Assembly (NCBI RefSeq): GCF_020733635.1
Contig: NZ_JAJFZL010000001.1
Span: 3,038,001 to 3,102,000 of the forward strand
Source of the DNA: Nocardia spumae
GTDB lineage: Bacteria; Actinomycetota; Actinomycetes; Mycobacteriales; Mycobacteriaceae
Direction: 5' to 3'
DNA: 64,000 nucleotides
How positions within the stretch are numbered: position 1 is the stretch's first letter; the number at the start of each line of letters is the position of its first letter. The notes under the pieces were generated by a model that was given only the letters and a program-made list of their open reading frames with translations, was not told the DNA's origin and made no database searches. Both the position numbers and the translations under genes were made by a program. Positions 15,730 to 23,714 of this stretch are shown here, piece by piece.

Positions 15730-17847
15730 GTGGTGACCGCAGGTACAGCGGGCACGGGGGCCACCGCCACATCGGCGCCACGGCCGGACACCGGGACGAG
15801 CACCCGTCGCGCGGCCTACCGCGGCGATCTGGACGGACTGCGCGGTGTGGCGATCGCGCTGGTGGTGGCGTTCCACATCTGGTTCGGCCGGGTTTCCGGC
15901 GGCGTGGACGTCTTCCTGGTGCTGTCCGGGTACTTCTTCACCGGACTGCTGGTGCGGCGTGCCGAGACCGGAACTGTCGGTATCGGATTCACCCTCCGGC
16001 GCACCGGACGGCGGCTGGTGCCCGCCACGGTGATCGTCCTCGCGGCGGTGGTGGTCGCGACGGTGTGGACACGGCCCTACACCCAATGGTCGGATATGGC
16101 CGGGCAGACGCTGGCCTCGCTGTTCTACTTCCAGAACTGGCGGCTGGCGACGACCTGGTCGGACTATCTGGCCGCGGATCCGTCGGTGAGTCCGCTGCAG
16201 CATCTGTGGTCGATGGCCGTGCAGGGGCAGTTCTATCTGCTCGCGCTGCTGGTGGTGGCACTGGTCGCGGTGATCCTGCGCCGCACCGGCCGCAGCGCGC
16301 AGCTGCGGCCGGTCCTGGGTGCGATCACCGCACCGGCGGCGGTGCTGTCGCTGTGGTACGCCACGCACGGCGCGGCCACCCACCAGGGCTGGAACTACTA
16401 CGACAGCGGCGCTCGCCTCTGGGAGTTGCTCGCCGGCGCCGCGCTGGCGCTGGCCGCACCGGCGTTCACGCTACCGCGCGTATTCCGGACGGTGACCGCA
16501 CTCGCCGGTGCCGCGGTCGTACTCGCCTGCGGATGGCTGATCGTCGACGGCGCCAACCGCTATCCGGGTCCCGCGGCACTGGTGCCGGTTCTCGCGACCC
16601 TGGCGGTGATCGCCTCCGCCAACAATGTCGCCGCCGCCGACAGGCCGTGGCCCAACCGGCTGCTCGCGACGCGTGCCGCGCAGTGGCTCGGCACCATCGC
16701 CTATCCGCTGTATCTGTGGCACTGGCCGATTCTGATCTTCTATCTGGCCGAGACCGGGCGCCCGAAGGCGGGCCCGGCCGACGGCGCCGCAGTCGTGGCG
16801 GTCTCGATGCTGCTGGCCTGGGCCACCCATCGCCTCGTCGAGCAGCCGCTGCGACTGGGGGGCCGCACAGCAACGGCGCTGGTCGCCTCACCGCACTATC
16901 GGCGCGCGGCGGGCGTCGCGGTGTCGCTGGTGGCGGCCGCGGTCGTCGCGGCCACCGGAGCCTGGCAATTCGGGGTGGTGCACAGGCAACCGCCGCAGCC
17001 CACCCGCGCACTCGATCCGGTGAACTATCCGGGTGCCGAGGCACTGGCGGCCGGGGCGCCGACACCGCAGGCGCCGATGCGGCCGACGGTCTTACAGGCG
17101 CCCGGCGAGCTGCCGCCGCCGACGCTCGACGGCTGTATCGCCGACTGGGACACCCGGGAGGTGGTCACCTGTACCTACGGCGACAGGAACGCCACCCGGA
17201 CCATCGCGGTGGTCGGCAGTTCGCATGCCGAGCACTGGCTTCCGGCATTCCAGGAACTCGCCGCGCAATATTCGTTCCGCATCCAGGTGTATCTGAAGAT
17301 GGGCTGTCCGCTGACGCTGGCCGAGGACGCCACCTACAAGGGGGAGCCGATTCCCGACTGCCGCGACTGGTCGCGCGCGGTTCTCGACCGCCTCGCCGTC
17401 GACCGGCCCGATTGGGTGTTCACCACCGGCACCCGGCCGCGGTCCGGTCCCGGTGACGAGACGCCGCCGGAGTACGTGGACGTGTGGGCGGCGCTGGCCG
17501 ATCGCGGGCTCAATGTGGTCACCGTCCGAGACTCCCCGTGGCTGCGCCGGGACGAGGTGCGCTACAAGGCCGCGGATTGCCTGGCCGGTGGCGGCACCGC
17601 GGTCAGCTGCGGGATGCGCCGCACCGAGGCCCTCGACCCGATCGATCCCCAGCTCGAGCCGGCGTCGCGCTATCCGAACATCTTCCCGCTCGATCTCAGC
17701 GACGCGTTCTGTGATTCGTCGGTATGCCCGGTCGTCGCGGGAAATATCCTCATGTATCACGACGAACATCATCTGACCTCCAGCTATGCGCGGTCGCTGT
17801 CCGGGGCGCTGGGACGCGGATTGGAGCCGTTGCTGCACTGGTGGTAG
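15730..17847 (+). CDS. OafA-type membrane acyltransferase with C-terminal SGNH domain
   Basis: A 705-residue protein. Residues about 30-390 form an acyltransferase-3 domain with about ten membrane helices: RGDLDGLRGVAI start, FHIWFGRVSGGVDVFLVLSGYF, and YLWHWPIL. Residues about 480-700 form an SGNH hydrolase-like domain with VVGSSHAEHW (nucleophile block) and DEHHLT near the end. Such proteins move acyl groups onto surface sugars or other cell-envelope acceptors. Start GTG 15730 (GTG GTG). Six Cys in the outer domain may form disulfides. Confidence 0.88.
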   Translation: MVTAGTAGTGATATSAPRPDTGTSTRRAAYRGDLDGLRGVAIALVVAFHIWFGRVSGGVDVFLVLSGYFFTGLLVRRAETGTVGIGFTLRRTGRRLVPATVIVLAAVVVATVWTRPYTQWSDMAGQTLASLFYFQNWRLATTWSDYLAADPSVSPLQHLWSMAVQGQFYLLALLVVALVAVILRRTGRSAQLRPVLGAITAPAAVLSLWYATHGAATHQGWNYYDSGARLWELLAGAALALAAPAFTLPRVFRTVTALAGAAVVLACGWLIVDGANRYPGPAALVPVLATLAVIASANNVAAADRPWPNRLLATRAAQWLGTIAYPLYLWHWPILIFYLAETGRPKAGPADGAAVVAVSMLLAWATHRLVEQPLRLGGRTATALVASPHYRRAAGVAVSLVAAAVVAATGAWQFGVVHRQPPQPTRALDPVNYPGAEALAAGAPTPQAPMRPTVLQAPGELPPPTLDGCIADWDTREVVTCTYGDRNATRTIAVVGSSHAEHWLPAFQELAAQYSFRIQVYLKMGCPLTLAEDATYKGEPIPDCRDWSRAVLDRLAVDRPDWVFTTGTRPRSGPGDETPPEYVDVWAALADRGLNVVTVRDSPWLRRDEVRYKAADCLAGGGTAVSCGMRRTEALDPIDPQLEPASRYPNIFPLDLSDAFCDSSVCPVVAGNILMYHDEHHLTSSYARSLSGALGRGLEPLLHWW

Positions 17848-17929
17848 TGCCGCGCGTCACTGAAGCCCGCACGGCGGCCCCTTTCCCAGTACGGTGTGCT
17901 CGAGTGGCTCGAGCAGGAGGTGCCCGCGC

Positions 17930-18868
17930 GTGGTGGGCGTTGGACACGGTGGGGCGCGCCGTTGGGTCGTGGCCGCGGTACTCGCGGTCGTGGTCGCGTC
18001 GATCGGTTTCGGTTCGGTGGAGCCGGCCGCACCGGATGTGATCGCGGGGCCGGTCATGCCGGACCTCTTCGTCGATCCGGGTGCGCCGCAGCGCATCGCC
18101 TACGGTTCCGAACCCGACACTTTCGGTGATCTGTATCTGCCGGCCGGTGGCCCGCTGTCGGGTTCGACCGGCCGGTGCCCGGTGGTCGTGCTGATCCACG
18201 GCGGTGGCTGGGCGCAGTACCGGGATCTGAGTCAGTTCGCCGCACAGGCCCGGCAACTCGCCGAAGCCGGTGTCGCGGTGTGGAATATCGAGTATCGGCG
18301 GGTCAACGGCGCCGGTGGCTGGCCGATGACGCTGACCGACGTCGATGACGCCATCGGAGCACTGGCCACGGTCGTGCAGCAGCGGGCCGGGGGACGTCTG
18401 GATCTCGACCGCGTCCATCTGGCCGGTCATTCGGCCGGCGGACAGCTCGCGGCGTGGGTCGCGGGCCGGCGGACGGCCGCGCCGATACCGCAGCGGCCGC
18501 GTATCCGCAGCCTCACCCTGATGGCGTCGGTCCTGGATCTCGACTACGCGGTGGCCCACGGCAACGACGGATTCGCGCGAAAGTTGTTGGGCGGCTTGCC
18601 CGGTGAGGTTCCCGACCGGTATCGATTCGCCTCACCGATCGACAATCTTCCACGGGGTGTGCACATCACCGCGATCCACGGTGACGCCGATCGTGTCGTC
18701 GCGCCGGAACAGAGCCGCCGCTACGTCGATGCCGCCCGCGGCGCCGGCGACACCACCGAACTGCGGATCCTGCCCGGTACCGGACACACCGAGTTCACCG
18801 ATGCCGGATCGACGGCGTGGGCGGTGGCGCTCGCGGCGATCCTCGCCCAGATCGCCGAATCGGCGTAG
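17930..18868 (+). CDS. Alpha/beta hydrolase (esterase/lipase, HGG type)
   Basis: A 312-residue hydrolase with an N-terminal hydrophobic signal or anchor (RRWVVAAVLAVVVASIGF). Catalytic features are the HGGGW oxyanion motif, the GHSAGG nucleophile elbow, HGDADRVV for the acid and GTGHTEF for the His. This is the hormone-sensitive-lipase/carboxylesterase type and is probably exported. GTG 17930 is chosen because AGGAGG lies 9 bases upstream; the longer frame from 17894 has no such site. It may be co-transcribed with the upstream OafA-type gene (82-base gap). Confidence 0.85.
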   Translation: MVGVGHGGARRWVVAAVLAVVVASIGFGSVEPAAPDVIAGPVMPDLFVDPGAPQRIAYGSEPDTFGDLYLPAGGPLSGSTGRCPVVVLIHGGGWAQYRDLSQFAAQARQLAEAGVAVWNIEYRRVNGAGGWPMTLTDVDDAIGALATVVQQRAGGRLDLDRVHLAGHSAGGQLAAWVAGRRTAAPIPQRPRIRSLTLMASVLDLDYAVAHGNDGFARKLLGGLPGEVPDRYRFASPIDNLPRGVHITAIHGDADRVVAPEQSRRYVDAARGAGDTTELRILPGTGHTEFTDAGSTAWAVALAAILAQIAESA

Positions 18869-18912
18869 ACGGCGGCTCGAGCGCGTTCGTGGCCGAGCGA
18901 TAGTGTGAGGTT

Positions 18913-19536
18913 GTGACGACGGCGAACAGACAGTACGGCGGGCGGGCGGTGACCGAGCGCCGGGCCGAACGTCGTCAGCGCTTCGTCGTGGCGGCGACGA
19001 AGGTCTTCGCGGAAAAGGGTTACGCGAACTGCTCACTCGCCGACGTGTGCGCCGCCGCGGGACTGTCCAAAAGACAGTTCTACGAGGAATTCCAGACCCG
19101 TGAGGATGTGCTGATCGCGGCCTACGACCGGGTTCAGGACGAGGCCGCGGCGGCGGTGATGCGCTCGCTGGGCTCGCTGCCGGCGCACGATCCCGCCGCG
19201 GCGATGGCGGTCGTGCTGTCGGCCTATCTGGAATCCATCACCGCCGACCCGTATCGGGCCAAGCTGGCCTTCATCGAAGTGGTCGGCGCGAGTGACCGGA
19301 TGGAACAGCATCGGCGCGATCGCCGTCACGGCTGGGTCACCCTGCTGGAAATGGTGGTGGTGCCGATCGCCGGCCCCGGCGCCCGGCTGCGCGGGGGCGC
19401 GGCCCTGACCGCCAGTGTGCTCATCGGCGCCGTCAACGGCCTGGCCCACGAATGGTTGCTGATGCGTCCGCGCGCCGAGGTGGGGGAGTTGACCGATCTG
19501 CTGATTCCGGTCGCCCTGTCCCTGATCGACATCTGA
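18913..19536 (+). CDS. TetR-family transcriptional regulator
   Basis: A 207-residue TetR protein. The HTH covers residues about 17-60, with VFAEKGYANCSLADVCAAAG and LSKRQFYEEFQTRED (a variant of the usual YYHF segment). The C-terminal domain is helical with a long hydrophobic end segment. It begins 44 bases after the lipase gene in the same direction and may form one transcript with it. No clear operator is seen in the short gap. Confidence 0.82.
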   Translation: MTTANRQYGGRAVTERRAERRQRFVVAATKVFAEKGYANCSLADVCAAAGLSKRQFYEEFQTREDVLIAAYDRVQDEAAAAVMRSLGSLPAHDPAAAMAVVLSAYLESITADPYRAKLAFIEVVGASDRMEQHRRDRRHGWVTLLEMVVVPIAGPGARLRGGAALTASVLIGAVNGLAHEWLLMRPRAEVGELTDLLIPVALSLIDI

Positions 19537-19554
19537 CAGCATCGGTCGGGACGT

Positions 19555-19579
19555 CGGGGAGGGCGGTGGCGCCTCCCCG
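19555..19579. terminator. Short hairpin between convergent genes
   Basis: Arms CGGGGAGG (19555-19562) and CCTCCCCG (19572-19579) around a 9-base loop, just after the TetR stop and before the end of the convergent gene at 19623. No U-tract follows, which is normal for GC-rich actinobacteria. Confidence 0.5.
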
Positions 19580-19622
19580 GCGCGGTACCCGGCCGCTGTC
19601 GCGCGACGACAGCGAACGACGA

Positions 19623-20192
19623 TCAGGCATCGGTGCCGAGCGATTCCCATTCGGTGCGCAGTTCGGCGACCTCGGCGGCGAGCTCATCGCGCAACTGCTC
19701 GCGTTCGGTGAGACTCAGGCGCAGGCTTTCGATGGTCTCGTTCATCGCGGCCAGCCGGCGGTCGGCGCGCTCGAGATGCCATTCGAGCACCGAACGACGG
19801 TCGACGTCGGTGCTGGCGGCGCGCACCCACTCGACCAGATAGTCGAGCCACTGCGGTTGTTTGGGCATCGGCCGGTCTTCGTCCCAGCCTCGTCGCAGTG
19901 CGGGTTTGGCGGAGAGTACGAGTTCGCTGTCGCGGCCGGGTTCCGGGGTGTTCAGCTGGATGAGGCTCAGTTTGCCGGCGCTGGTCACCACCGCGGTCAC
20001 CCGATAACGCCCGGCCAGATGCATTCTCAGTTCGGCGGTGCCGCGCCCGTCGGCGTCCATGGCTCCCTGCCAGGGGCCCTCCGCCACGTTGAGGATCGAT
20101 TCCAGGATGCCGAGCTGGCCGACGCCGCGTCGCAGCCGGGTCGCTCGCTTGCGCAGCTCATCGGGTGTGGCGGTCATCTGATCCCAGTGCAT
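19623..20192 (-). CDS. Conserved-type hypothetical protein with C-terminal coiled coil
   Basis: A 189-residue soluble protein. The N-terminal part (LRKRATRLRRGVGQLGILESILNVAEGPWQGAMDADGRG is the region; key motif GPWQGAMDADG) is followed by a beta-rich segment and a C-terminal heptad-like helix (RADRRLAAMNETIESLRLSLTE onward) rich in Leu, Glu and Arg, likely a coiled coil. I do not recognise a family with known function. Starts at ATG 20192 (MHWDQ) or ATG 20177 (MTATP) are both possible. Confidence 0.65.
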   Translation of the reverse strand: MHWDQMTATPDELRKRATRLRRGVGQLGILESILNVAEGPWQGAMDADGRGTAELRMHLAGRYRVTAVVTSAGKLSLIQLNTPEPGRDSELVLSAKPALRRGWDEDRPMPKQPQWLDYLVEWVRAASTDVDRRSVLEWHLERADRRLAAMNETIESLRLSLTEREQLRDELAAEVAELRTEWESLGTDA

Positions 20193-20259
20193 ACCCACGA
20201 ACCATAGTGGGCCGGGTGTCCCGGGGTCCGGTCTCGGGCCGCGGGCGGGGACGGTGCAA

Positions 20260-20472
20260 CTACCGCGCGGTGGCGGTGGCCTGCGCACTTCCGCTGGCCA
20301 GGGCGTCCACCAAAGCCGCGAGGCCCGAGGCGGAGCCGGTGCCGGACGGGTCCGGCTCACCGGGGGCGATCACCGGCGTGGCGGAGGTGATGTCGGCCGC
20401 CGTGGCGATGCCGCCGCCGGTGCACAGCACCGTCGCGGCGGCGATCAGAGTGAGAGTTCCGGCTGTGCTCAT
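20260..20472 (-). CDS. Small exported protein of 70 residues, unknown
   Basis: The protein opens MSTAGTLTLIAAATVLCTGG and has a signal-peptide-like hydrophobic stretch with likely cleavage around IATAA. The mature part of about 45 residues is rich in Ala, Ser, Pro and Gly with no cysteines. ATG 20472 is preceded by CAGGAC. It sits between the coiled-coil gene and the desaturase-like gene, all on the minus strand. No function can be assigned. Confidence 0.55.
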   Translation of the reverse strand: MSTAGTLTLIAAATVLCTGGGIATAADITSATPVIAPGEPDPSGTGSASGLAALVDALASGSAQATATAR

Positions 20473-20588
20473 GTGATCGGTCCTGTTCCGTCGGCGACGT
20501 GGTGGATGCGATTGCCGCACGGACCAATTCACTACATTCCGGCGGGATGGGACAGCCCCGAGTGTTCGGGGCAGCGCTGCCGGTCGGG

Positions 20589-21254
20589 TCAGCGCGTCGT
20601 GCCGTGCAGCGTGGTGGCGGTGCGTGAGTTCGGTGTCGTCGCGGGATCGGGATAGGTGCCCAGCAGGCGATCGGCGGTTCCGGAACTCGTGACCGTGAAC
20701 CAGTAGTGCTCGTTCTTGAAATGGTGCAGCCGGTGATTGCGGCGGACCGCGGTGTAGAGCCGGGTGCGCGGCTGATAGTCGGTGTGGATCAGATAGTGCG
20801 TCCACTCGTAGGCCGAGCCCAGGACGCCGAGCACCGTCAGGAAGGTCAGACCGAGTCCGAGCCGCGGAAATGCCAGCACCGCAACGAGAACCAGGATGGG
20901 GAACAACCACAGGAACGTCTGCCACGGGATGAAGATCAGGTCGACGCGACGTGGGTCGGCATGATGTTCGCGGTGTTTGCGCGCCAGCAGGGAATCCAGT
21001 GTGAACCGCCCGATCCGGCGAGGGCGCCAGTGCAGCACGCAGACGTGGATCAGCCATTCGGTCAGCGGGAACAGGGCGAGCATCACCGTGGCCAGCGCGA
21101 CGTCGGTGAGCTGCCAGTCGCCCACCGCGATCCGGGCCGCGACCGCCCCGGCGAACAATGCGGCGATGATCCACGGTGAGGGGCGGCGCACGAAGGCGGT
21201 GAAGGCGTCGCGCAGGGTGAAGGGCCTGCGGTGTGGGCGGGTGGTGTCGGTCAT
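20589..21254 (-). CDS. Fatty acid hydroxylase/sterol desaturase family protein
   Basis: A 221-residue membrane protein with four or so hydrophobic segments and the His clusters of the di-iron hydroxylase superfamily: EWLIH, KHREHH, HYLIHTDY, and NHRLHHFKNEHYWF. These residues should bind two irons for O2-dependent hydroxylation of a lipid or isoprenoid. Its ATG overlaps the stop of the upstream FadR-type regulator (ATGA), so the two are co-expressed and presumably linked in lipid metabolism. Confidence 0.85.
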   Translation of the reverse strand: MTDTTRPHRRPFTLRDAFTAFVRRPSPWIIAALFAGAVAARIAVGDWQLTDVALATVMLALFPLTEWLIHVCVLHWRPRRIGRFTLDSLLARKHREHHADPRRVDLIFIPWQTFLWLFPILVLVAVLAFPRLGLGLTFLTVLGVLGSAYEWTHYLIHTDYQPRTRLYTAVRRNHRLHHFKNEHYWFTVTSSGTADRLLGTYPDPATTPNSRTATTLHGTTR

Positions 21255-21976
21255 TCTCGCGTACCTTCCATCGTGCGCACGACTGTGTCGAATTGTGTTG
21301 CGGCCATGCGCAACAGCGTGTCCGCCGCGGTGCGGGCGGCGTCGGCGTCGCCGCGAGCGATCGCGGCGGCCAGCTTCCGGTAGTGCTCGATGCTGCCGAC
21401 CTCCGGGGCCATCACCCCGGCCAGCGCCACGATCGCCGGCTCGTAGACCTCGCGCAGAGTGTTGAACAACAGCCGGAACACGATGGATCCGGTGCCGTCG
21501 ACGATGTGGTCCCAGAACTTCAGCGCCTCGAGCTGCTGGGCGACCGGTTCCTGCTGTGCGGCCAGTGATTCGATGCAGTCGTCGAGCTCGGCGCCGGATG
21601 TCTCACCGGTGCGTTCGGCGGCGAGGACGGCGACCTCGCGGCCCAGGACCCGCCGTGCCTCGAGGATGTCGGTGACGACCGTTGGGTCGACGGTGCCGTC
21701 GCGCACGATCAGCCGCGGCAGCAGGTCCAGTCCGGCGGAGCGGCGGAAGTCGCGCACCGTCGTGGCGCCGCCCTGGCGCACCTCGATCAGGCCGGTATGG
21801 GCGAGTTTGCGCAGTGCCTCACGCACGGTCGGCCGCGACACCCCGAGTGCTTCGGCGAGTTGGCGTTCCGCCGGAAGGGTCGACCCGGCCGGGAGTTCGC
21901 CGTCGAGCACCTCGCCGACGAGCTGGTCGAACACCGCGTCGGGCACCGTCTGCCGGTCTATCCGCTGGAAGGCCAT
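21251..21976 (-). CDS. GntR-family regulator, FadR (FCD) subfamily
   Basis: A 241-residue regulator: winged helix at residues about 8-75 (STLPAERQLAEALGVSRPTVREALRKLAHTG region; key ALGVSRPTVREAL), then an FCD helical ligand-binding domain (DILEARRVLG ... HYRKLAAAIARGDADAAR). ATG 21976 (MAFQRID) is the family-like start; a longer frame to 22012 would run over the operator. It leads the operon with the lipid hydroxylase and probably responds to a fatty or organic acid. Confidence 0.88.
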   Translation of the reverse strand: MAFQRIDRQTVPDAVFDQLVGEVLDGELPAGSTLPAERQLAEALGVSRPTVREALRKLAHTGLIEVRQGGATTVRDFRRSAGLDLLPRLIVRDGTVDPTVVTDILEARRVLGREVAVLAAERTGETSGAELDDCIESLAAQQEPVAQQLEALKFWDHIVDGTGSIVFRLLFNTLREVYEPAIVALAGVMAPEVGSIEHYRKLAAAIARGDADAARTAADTLLRMAATQFDTVVRTMEGTRE

Positions 21977-22013
21977 GATCCGAAATGTAGCCGCGCAGTG
22001 GTAAGAGGTCAAG

Positions 22014-22024
22014 TGGTCATACCA
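22014..22024. promoter_or_regulatory. FadR/GntR-type operator
   Basis: The 11-base palindrome TGGTCATACCA (TGGT-N3-ACCA) is the classic shape of FadR-subfamily operators. It lies 38 bases upstream of the regulator start, consistent with autoregulation of the operon. A second imperfect TGGT copy lies at 21999-22002. Confidence 0.7.
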
Positions 22025-22147
22025 GTTTTCTGAAGGGGTCGACCGCTACTATCGAGCTGACCGGATTTCGTGCCCTGATTTTTATCCGGCGGTGGTCGTC
22101 GTGTCCGCCGGCTCGTGTCCCGCTGTGCCGACCGAGGAGGACCGCCT

Positions 22148-23035
22148 GTGACCGTCGAGCAATCCGGATCCGCTACCGCGCCGATCGTCGTCGCCGTGGA
22201 CGGGTCACCCACTTCACTACAGGCCGTGGCCTGGGCGGCGCGCGATGCGGCACTGTCGGGCCATCCGCTGCGGATCGTGCACTCGATCGCGGTGCCGGCG
22301 GGATTCGGGCCGGGGCTGGCGGCCGGTACCGCGCAGCCGGATTGGTTGCGTACCGACGGTGAGCAGATCCTGTCCGAGGCGGCTGCTTCGGCCCGGGAAC
22401 TGGCCGGGCCGGATGTGGTGATCGATGCCGAATTGAGCTTGGAGCTGGTCATCGGCGATCTGCTGGTCCGCTCGGAGCACGCCTATCGGATGGTGGCCGG
22501 AAGCCGGGGGCGGGGGGCTCTGCGTCGCGGGTTGCTCGGTTCGGTGAGCTCGGCACTGGTCCACCACGCCCGGTGTCCGGTGGTGGTGGTGAAAGACGAT
22601 TCCGCCACCGATGCGGCGGCGGCGCGGCGCCCGGTGCTGGTCGGGGTCGACGGCACCGACAACAGTGATCCGGCGACCGGCCTCGCCTTCGAGGAGGCGC
22701 AGCGCCGTGGTGTAGCACTGGTCGCGCTGCATTCCTGGAGCGACACAACGGGTCTCGACATCTCGATGTTCGGCTGGGACACCATCGTCAACGCGGAACA
22801 TGCGATGCTGGCACAGCGGCTGGCGCCGTGGCGCGATCGCTATCCCGAGGTGCCGGTGACGCTGGAGGTGGCGCGCGACGATCCGGGGAAATCGCTCCTG
22901 AAACAATCCGATTCGGCCCAACTGGCGGTGGTCGGAAGCCGCGGCCGCGGCGGTTTCGCCGGGATGCTGCTCGGCTCAACCAGTGCCGGGCTGGTGCATT
23001 CGGCCGAATGCCCGATCATGGTGGTGCGCCGGTGA
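22148..23035 (+). CDS. Universal stress protein, two Usp domains
   Basis: A 295-residue protein of two tandem UspA domains. Each ends with the ATP-binding pattern G-x2-G-x9-G-S: GSRGRGALRRGLLGSVS in the first and GSRGRGGFAGMLLGSTS in the second. Each begins with a V-x-V-D-G-S/T motif. Such proteins bind ATP and act in dormancy and stress in actinobacteria. GTG 22148 is preceded by GAGGAGGA; the longer frame to 22115 lacks similarity. Confidence 0.92.
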   Translation: MTVEQSGSATAPIVVAVDGSPTSLQAVAWAARDAALSGHPLRIVHSIAVPAGFGPGLAAGTAQPDWLRTDGEQILSEAAASARELAGPDVVIDAELSLELVIGDLLVRSEHAYRMVAGSRGRGALRRGLLGSVSSALVHHARCPVVVVKDDSATDAAAARRPVLVGVDGTDNSDPATGLAFEEAQRRGVALVALHSWSDTTGLDISMFGWDTIVNAEHAMLAQRLAPWRDRYPEVPVTLEVARDDPGKSLLKQSDSAQLAVVGSRGRGGFAGMLLGSTSAGLVHSAECPIMVVRR

Positions 23036-23047
23036 CGGCTGGGGCCA

Positions 23048-23064
23048 ATACCACCCCTGGGTAT
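23048..23064. promoter_or_regulatory. Inverted repeat upstream of the small Cys-rich gene
   Basis: Arms ATACC and GGTAT flank a C-rich centre, giving a layout like copper/persulfide-sensing CsoR-type operators (GC core with TA-rich ends). It lies 41 bases upstream of the start at 23105. The resemblance is loose and binding is only inferred. Confidence 0.35.
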
Positions 23065-23104
23065 AGTGGGTGGCAATCCCGCCCGATTCGTGAGGAGCTG
23101 CCCC

Positions 23105-23356
23105 ATGTGCGTCCCGACCACCTGCGCCACCTGAGGTAAGACCACCTGGTCCGGCTGCGGCGCGCACATCGATCAGGTGCGGGCCTCGGTGCCACCGGCG
23201 CAGTGGTGCGGCGGTCACGCCGAGGCCTCGCAGCGGAAACGCTGGTGGCCTCGCAGCGGAAACGCTGGTGGCAGCGCGGCTGAGGATCAGTCCTCGGCGA
23301 CGACCACGCGCACGTCGATATTGCCGCGCGTGGCGTTGGAGTACGGGCAGACCTGA
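23105..23356 (+). CDS. Small Cys-rich protein with in-frame TGA at a conserved Cys (selenoprotein candidate or nonsense allele)
   Basis: ATG 23105 has an ideal GAGGAG site 7 bases upstream. Codons read MCVPTTCAT, then TGA (23132-23134), then GKTTWSGCGAHIDQVRASVP. This matches a small actinobacterial family that normally reads C-x2-C-G-K-T-T-W-x-G-C-G-x-H, so TGA stands exactly at the second Cys of the CxxC motif. Read as selenocysteine the frame runs to TGA 23356 (83 residues). A 23-bp tandem duplication (23224-23269) shifts the C-terminus; without it the protein would end at 23283 with 51 residues. Choices: selenoprotein, or a gene broken by one TGC-to-TGA change plus a duplication. If TGA stops, only a 9-residue peptide is made. 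Confidence 0.6.
23143..23179 (+). other. Possible stem-loop just after the in-frame TGA (candidate SECIS)
   Basis: Outer stem CACCTG (23143-23148) with CAGGTG (23174-23179), and an inner CCG/CGG stem with loop GCTG at 23154-23157. The stem starts 8 bases after the TGA and the inner loop lies about 20 bases after it, the spacing used by bacterial SECIS elements. The fold is weak and could be chance in GC-rich DNA. Confidence 0.3.
23224..23269. repeat. Perfect 23-bp tandem duplication
   Basis: Bases 23224-23246 are repeated exactly at 23247-23269, and three more bases of a third copy follow. The length is not a multiple of three, so it changes the reading frame at the C-terminal end of the small Cys-rich gene. 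Perfect identity suggests a recent event, or an assembly artefact. Confidence 0.9.
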
Positions 23357-23709
23357 TGGGCCTTGTCGGCCAGTGCTTGCGCGGCGTCGCGTGCCAGATT
23401 CGGCAGTGACACCTCCAGGGTGACCTCGAGGCCGAATCCGCCGGCGTCGTTGGGGCCGATGCCGACCTTCGCTCCGACCGCGGAGTCGCTGACGTCGGCC
23501 TTCTCCTGCTTGCCGACCAGGCGCAGGGCGGAGTGGAAACAGGCGGCGTAGCCGGCCGCGAAGAGCTGCTCGGGGTTGGTGCCCGCCCCGCTGCCGCCCA
23601 TCTCCGGCGGGGTGGCCAGGGTCAGGTCCAGTGTGCCGTCGGTGGTGCGGGCGTGGCCGTTGCGTCCGTCTCCGGTGGCAAGGGCTTCGGCGGTGTAGAG
23701 GATCGTCAT
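23287..23709 (-). CDS. ohr: Organic hydroperoxide resistance protein Ohr
   Basis: A 140-residue OsmC/Ohr-family peroxidase, full length. Peroxidatic Cys57 lies in AAGYAACFHSAL and the resolving Cys in VCPYSNATRGNIDV, the Ohr-specific pair; the N-terminal LYTAEALATGDGRNG also fits Ohr rather than OsmC. It reduces organic hydroperoxides using dihydrolipoyl or related thiols. It lies 5 bases downstream of ohrR, so both are controlled by the operator at 24215-24231. Confidence 0.94.
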   Translation of the reverse strand: MTILYTAEALATGDGRNGHARTTDGTLDLTLATPPEMGGSGAGTNPEQLFAAGYAACFHSALRLVGKQEKADVSDSAVGAKVGIGPNDAGGFGLEVTLEVSLPNLARDAAQALADKAHQVCPYSNATRGNIDVRVVVAED

Positions 23710-23714
23710 CTAGG

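Noticed and set aside
23048..23064. Firm call of a CsoR operator
   Set aside because: Only the arms ATACC/GGTAT and a C-rich core fit; there is no csoR or persulfide gene beside it, so it is listed only as a weak site.
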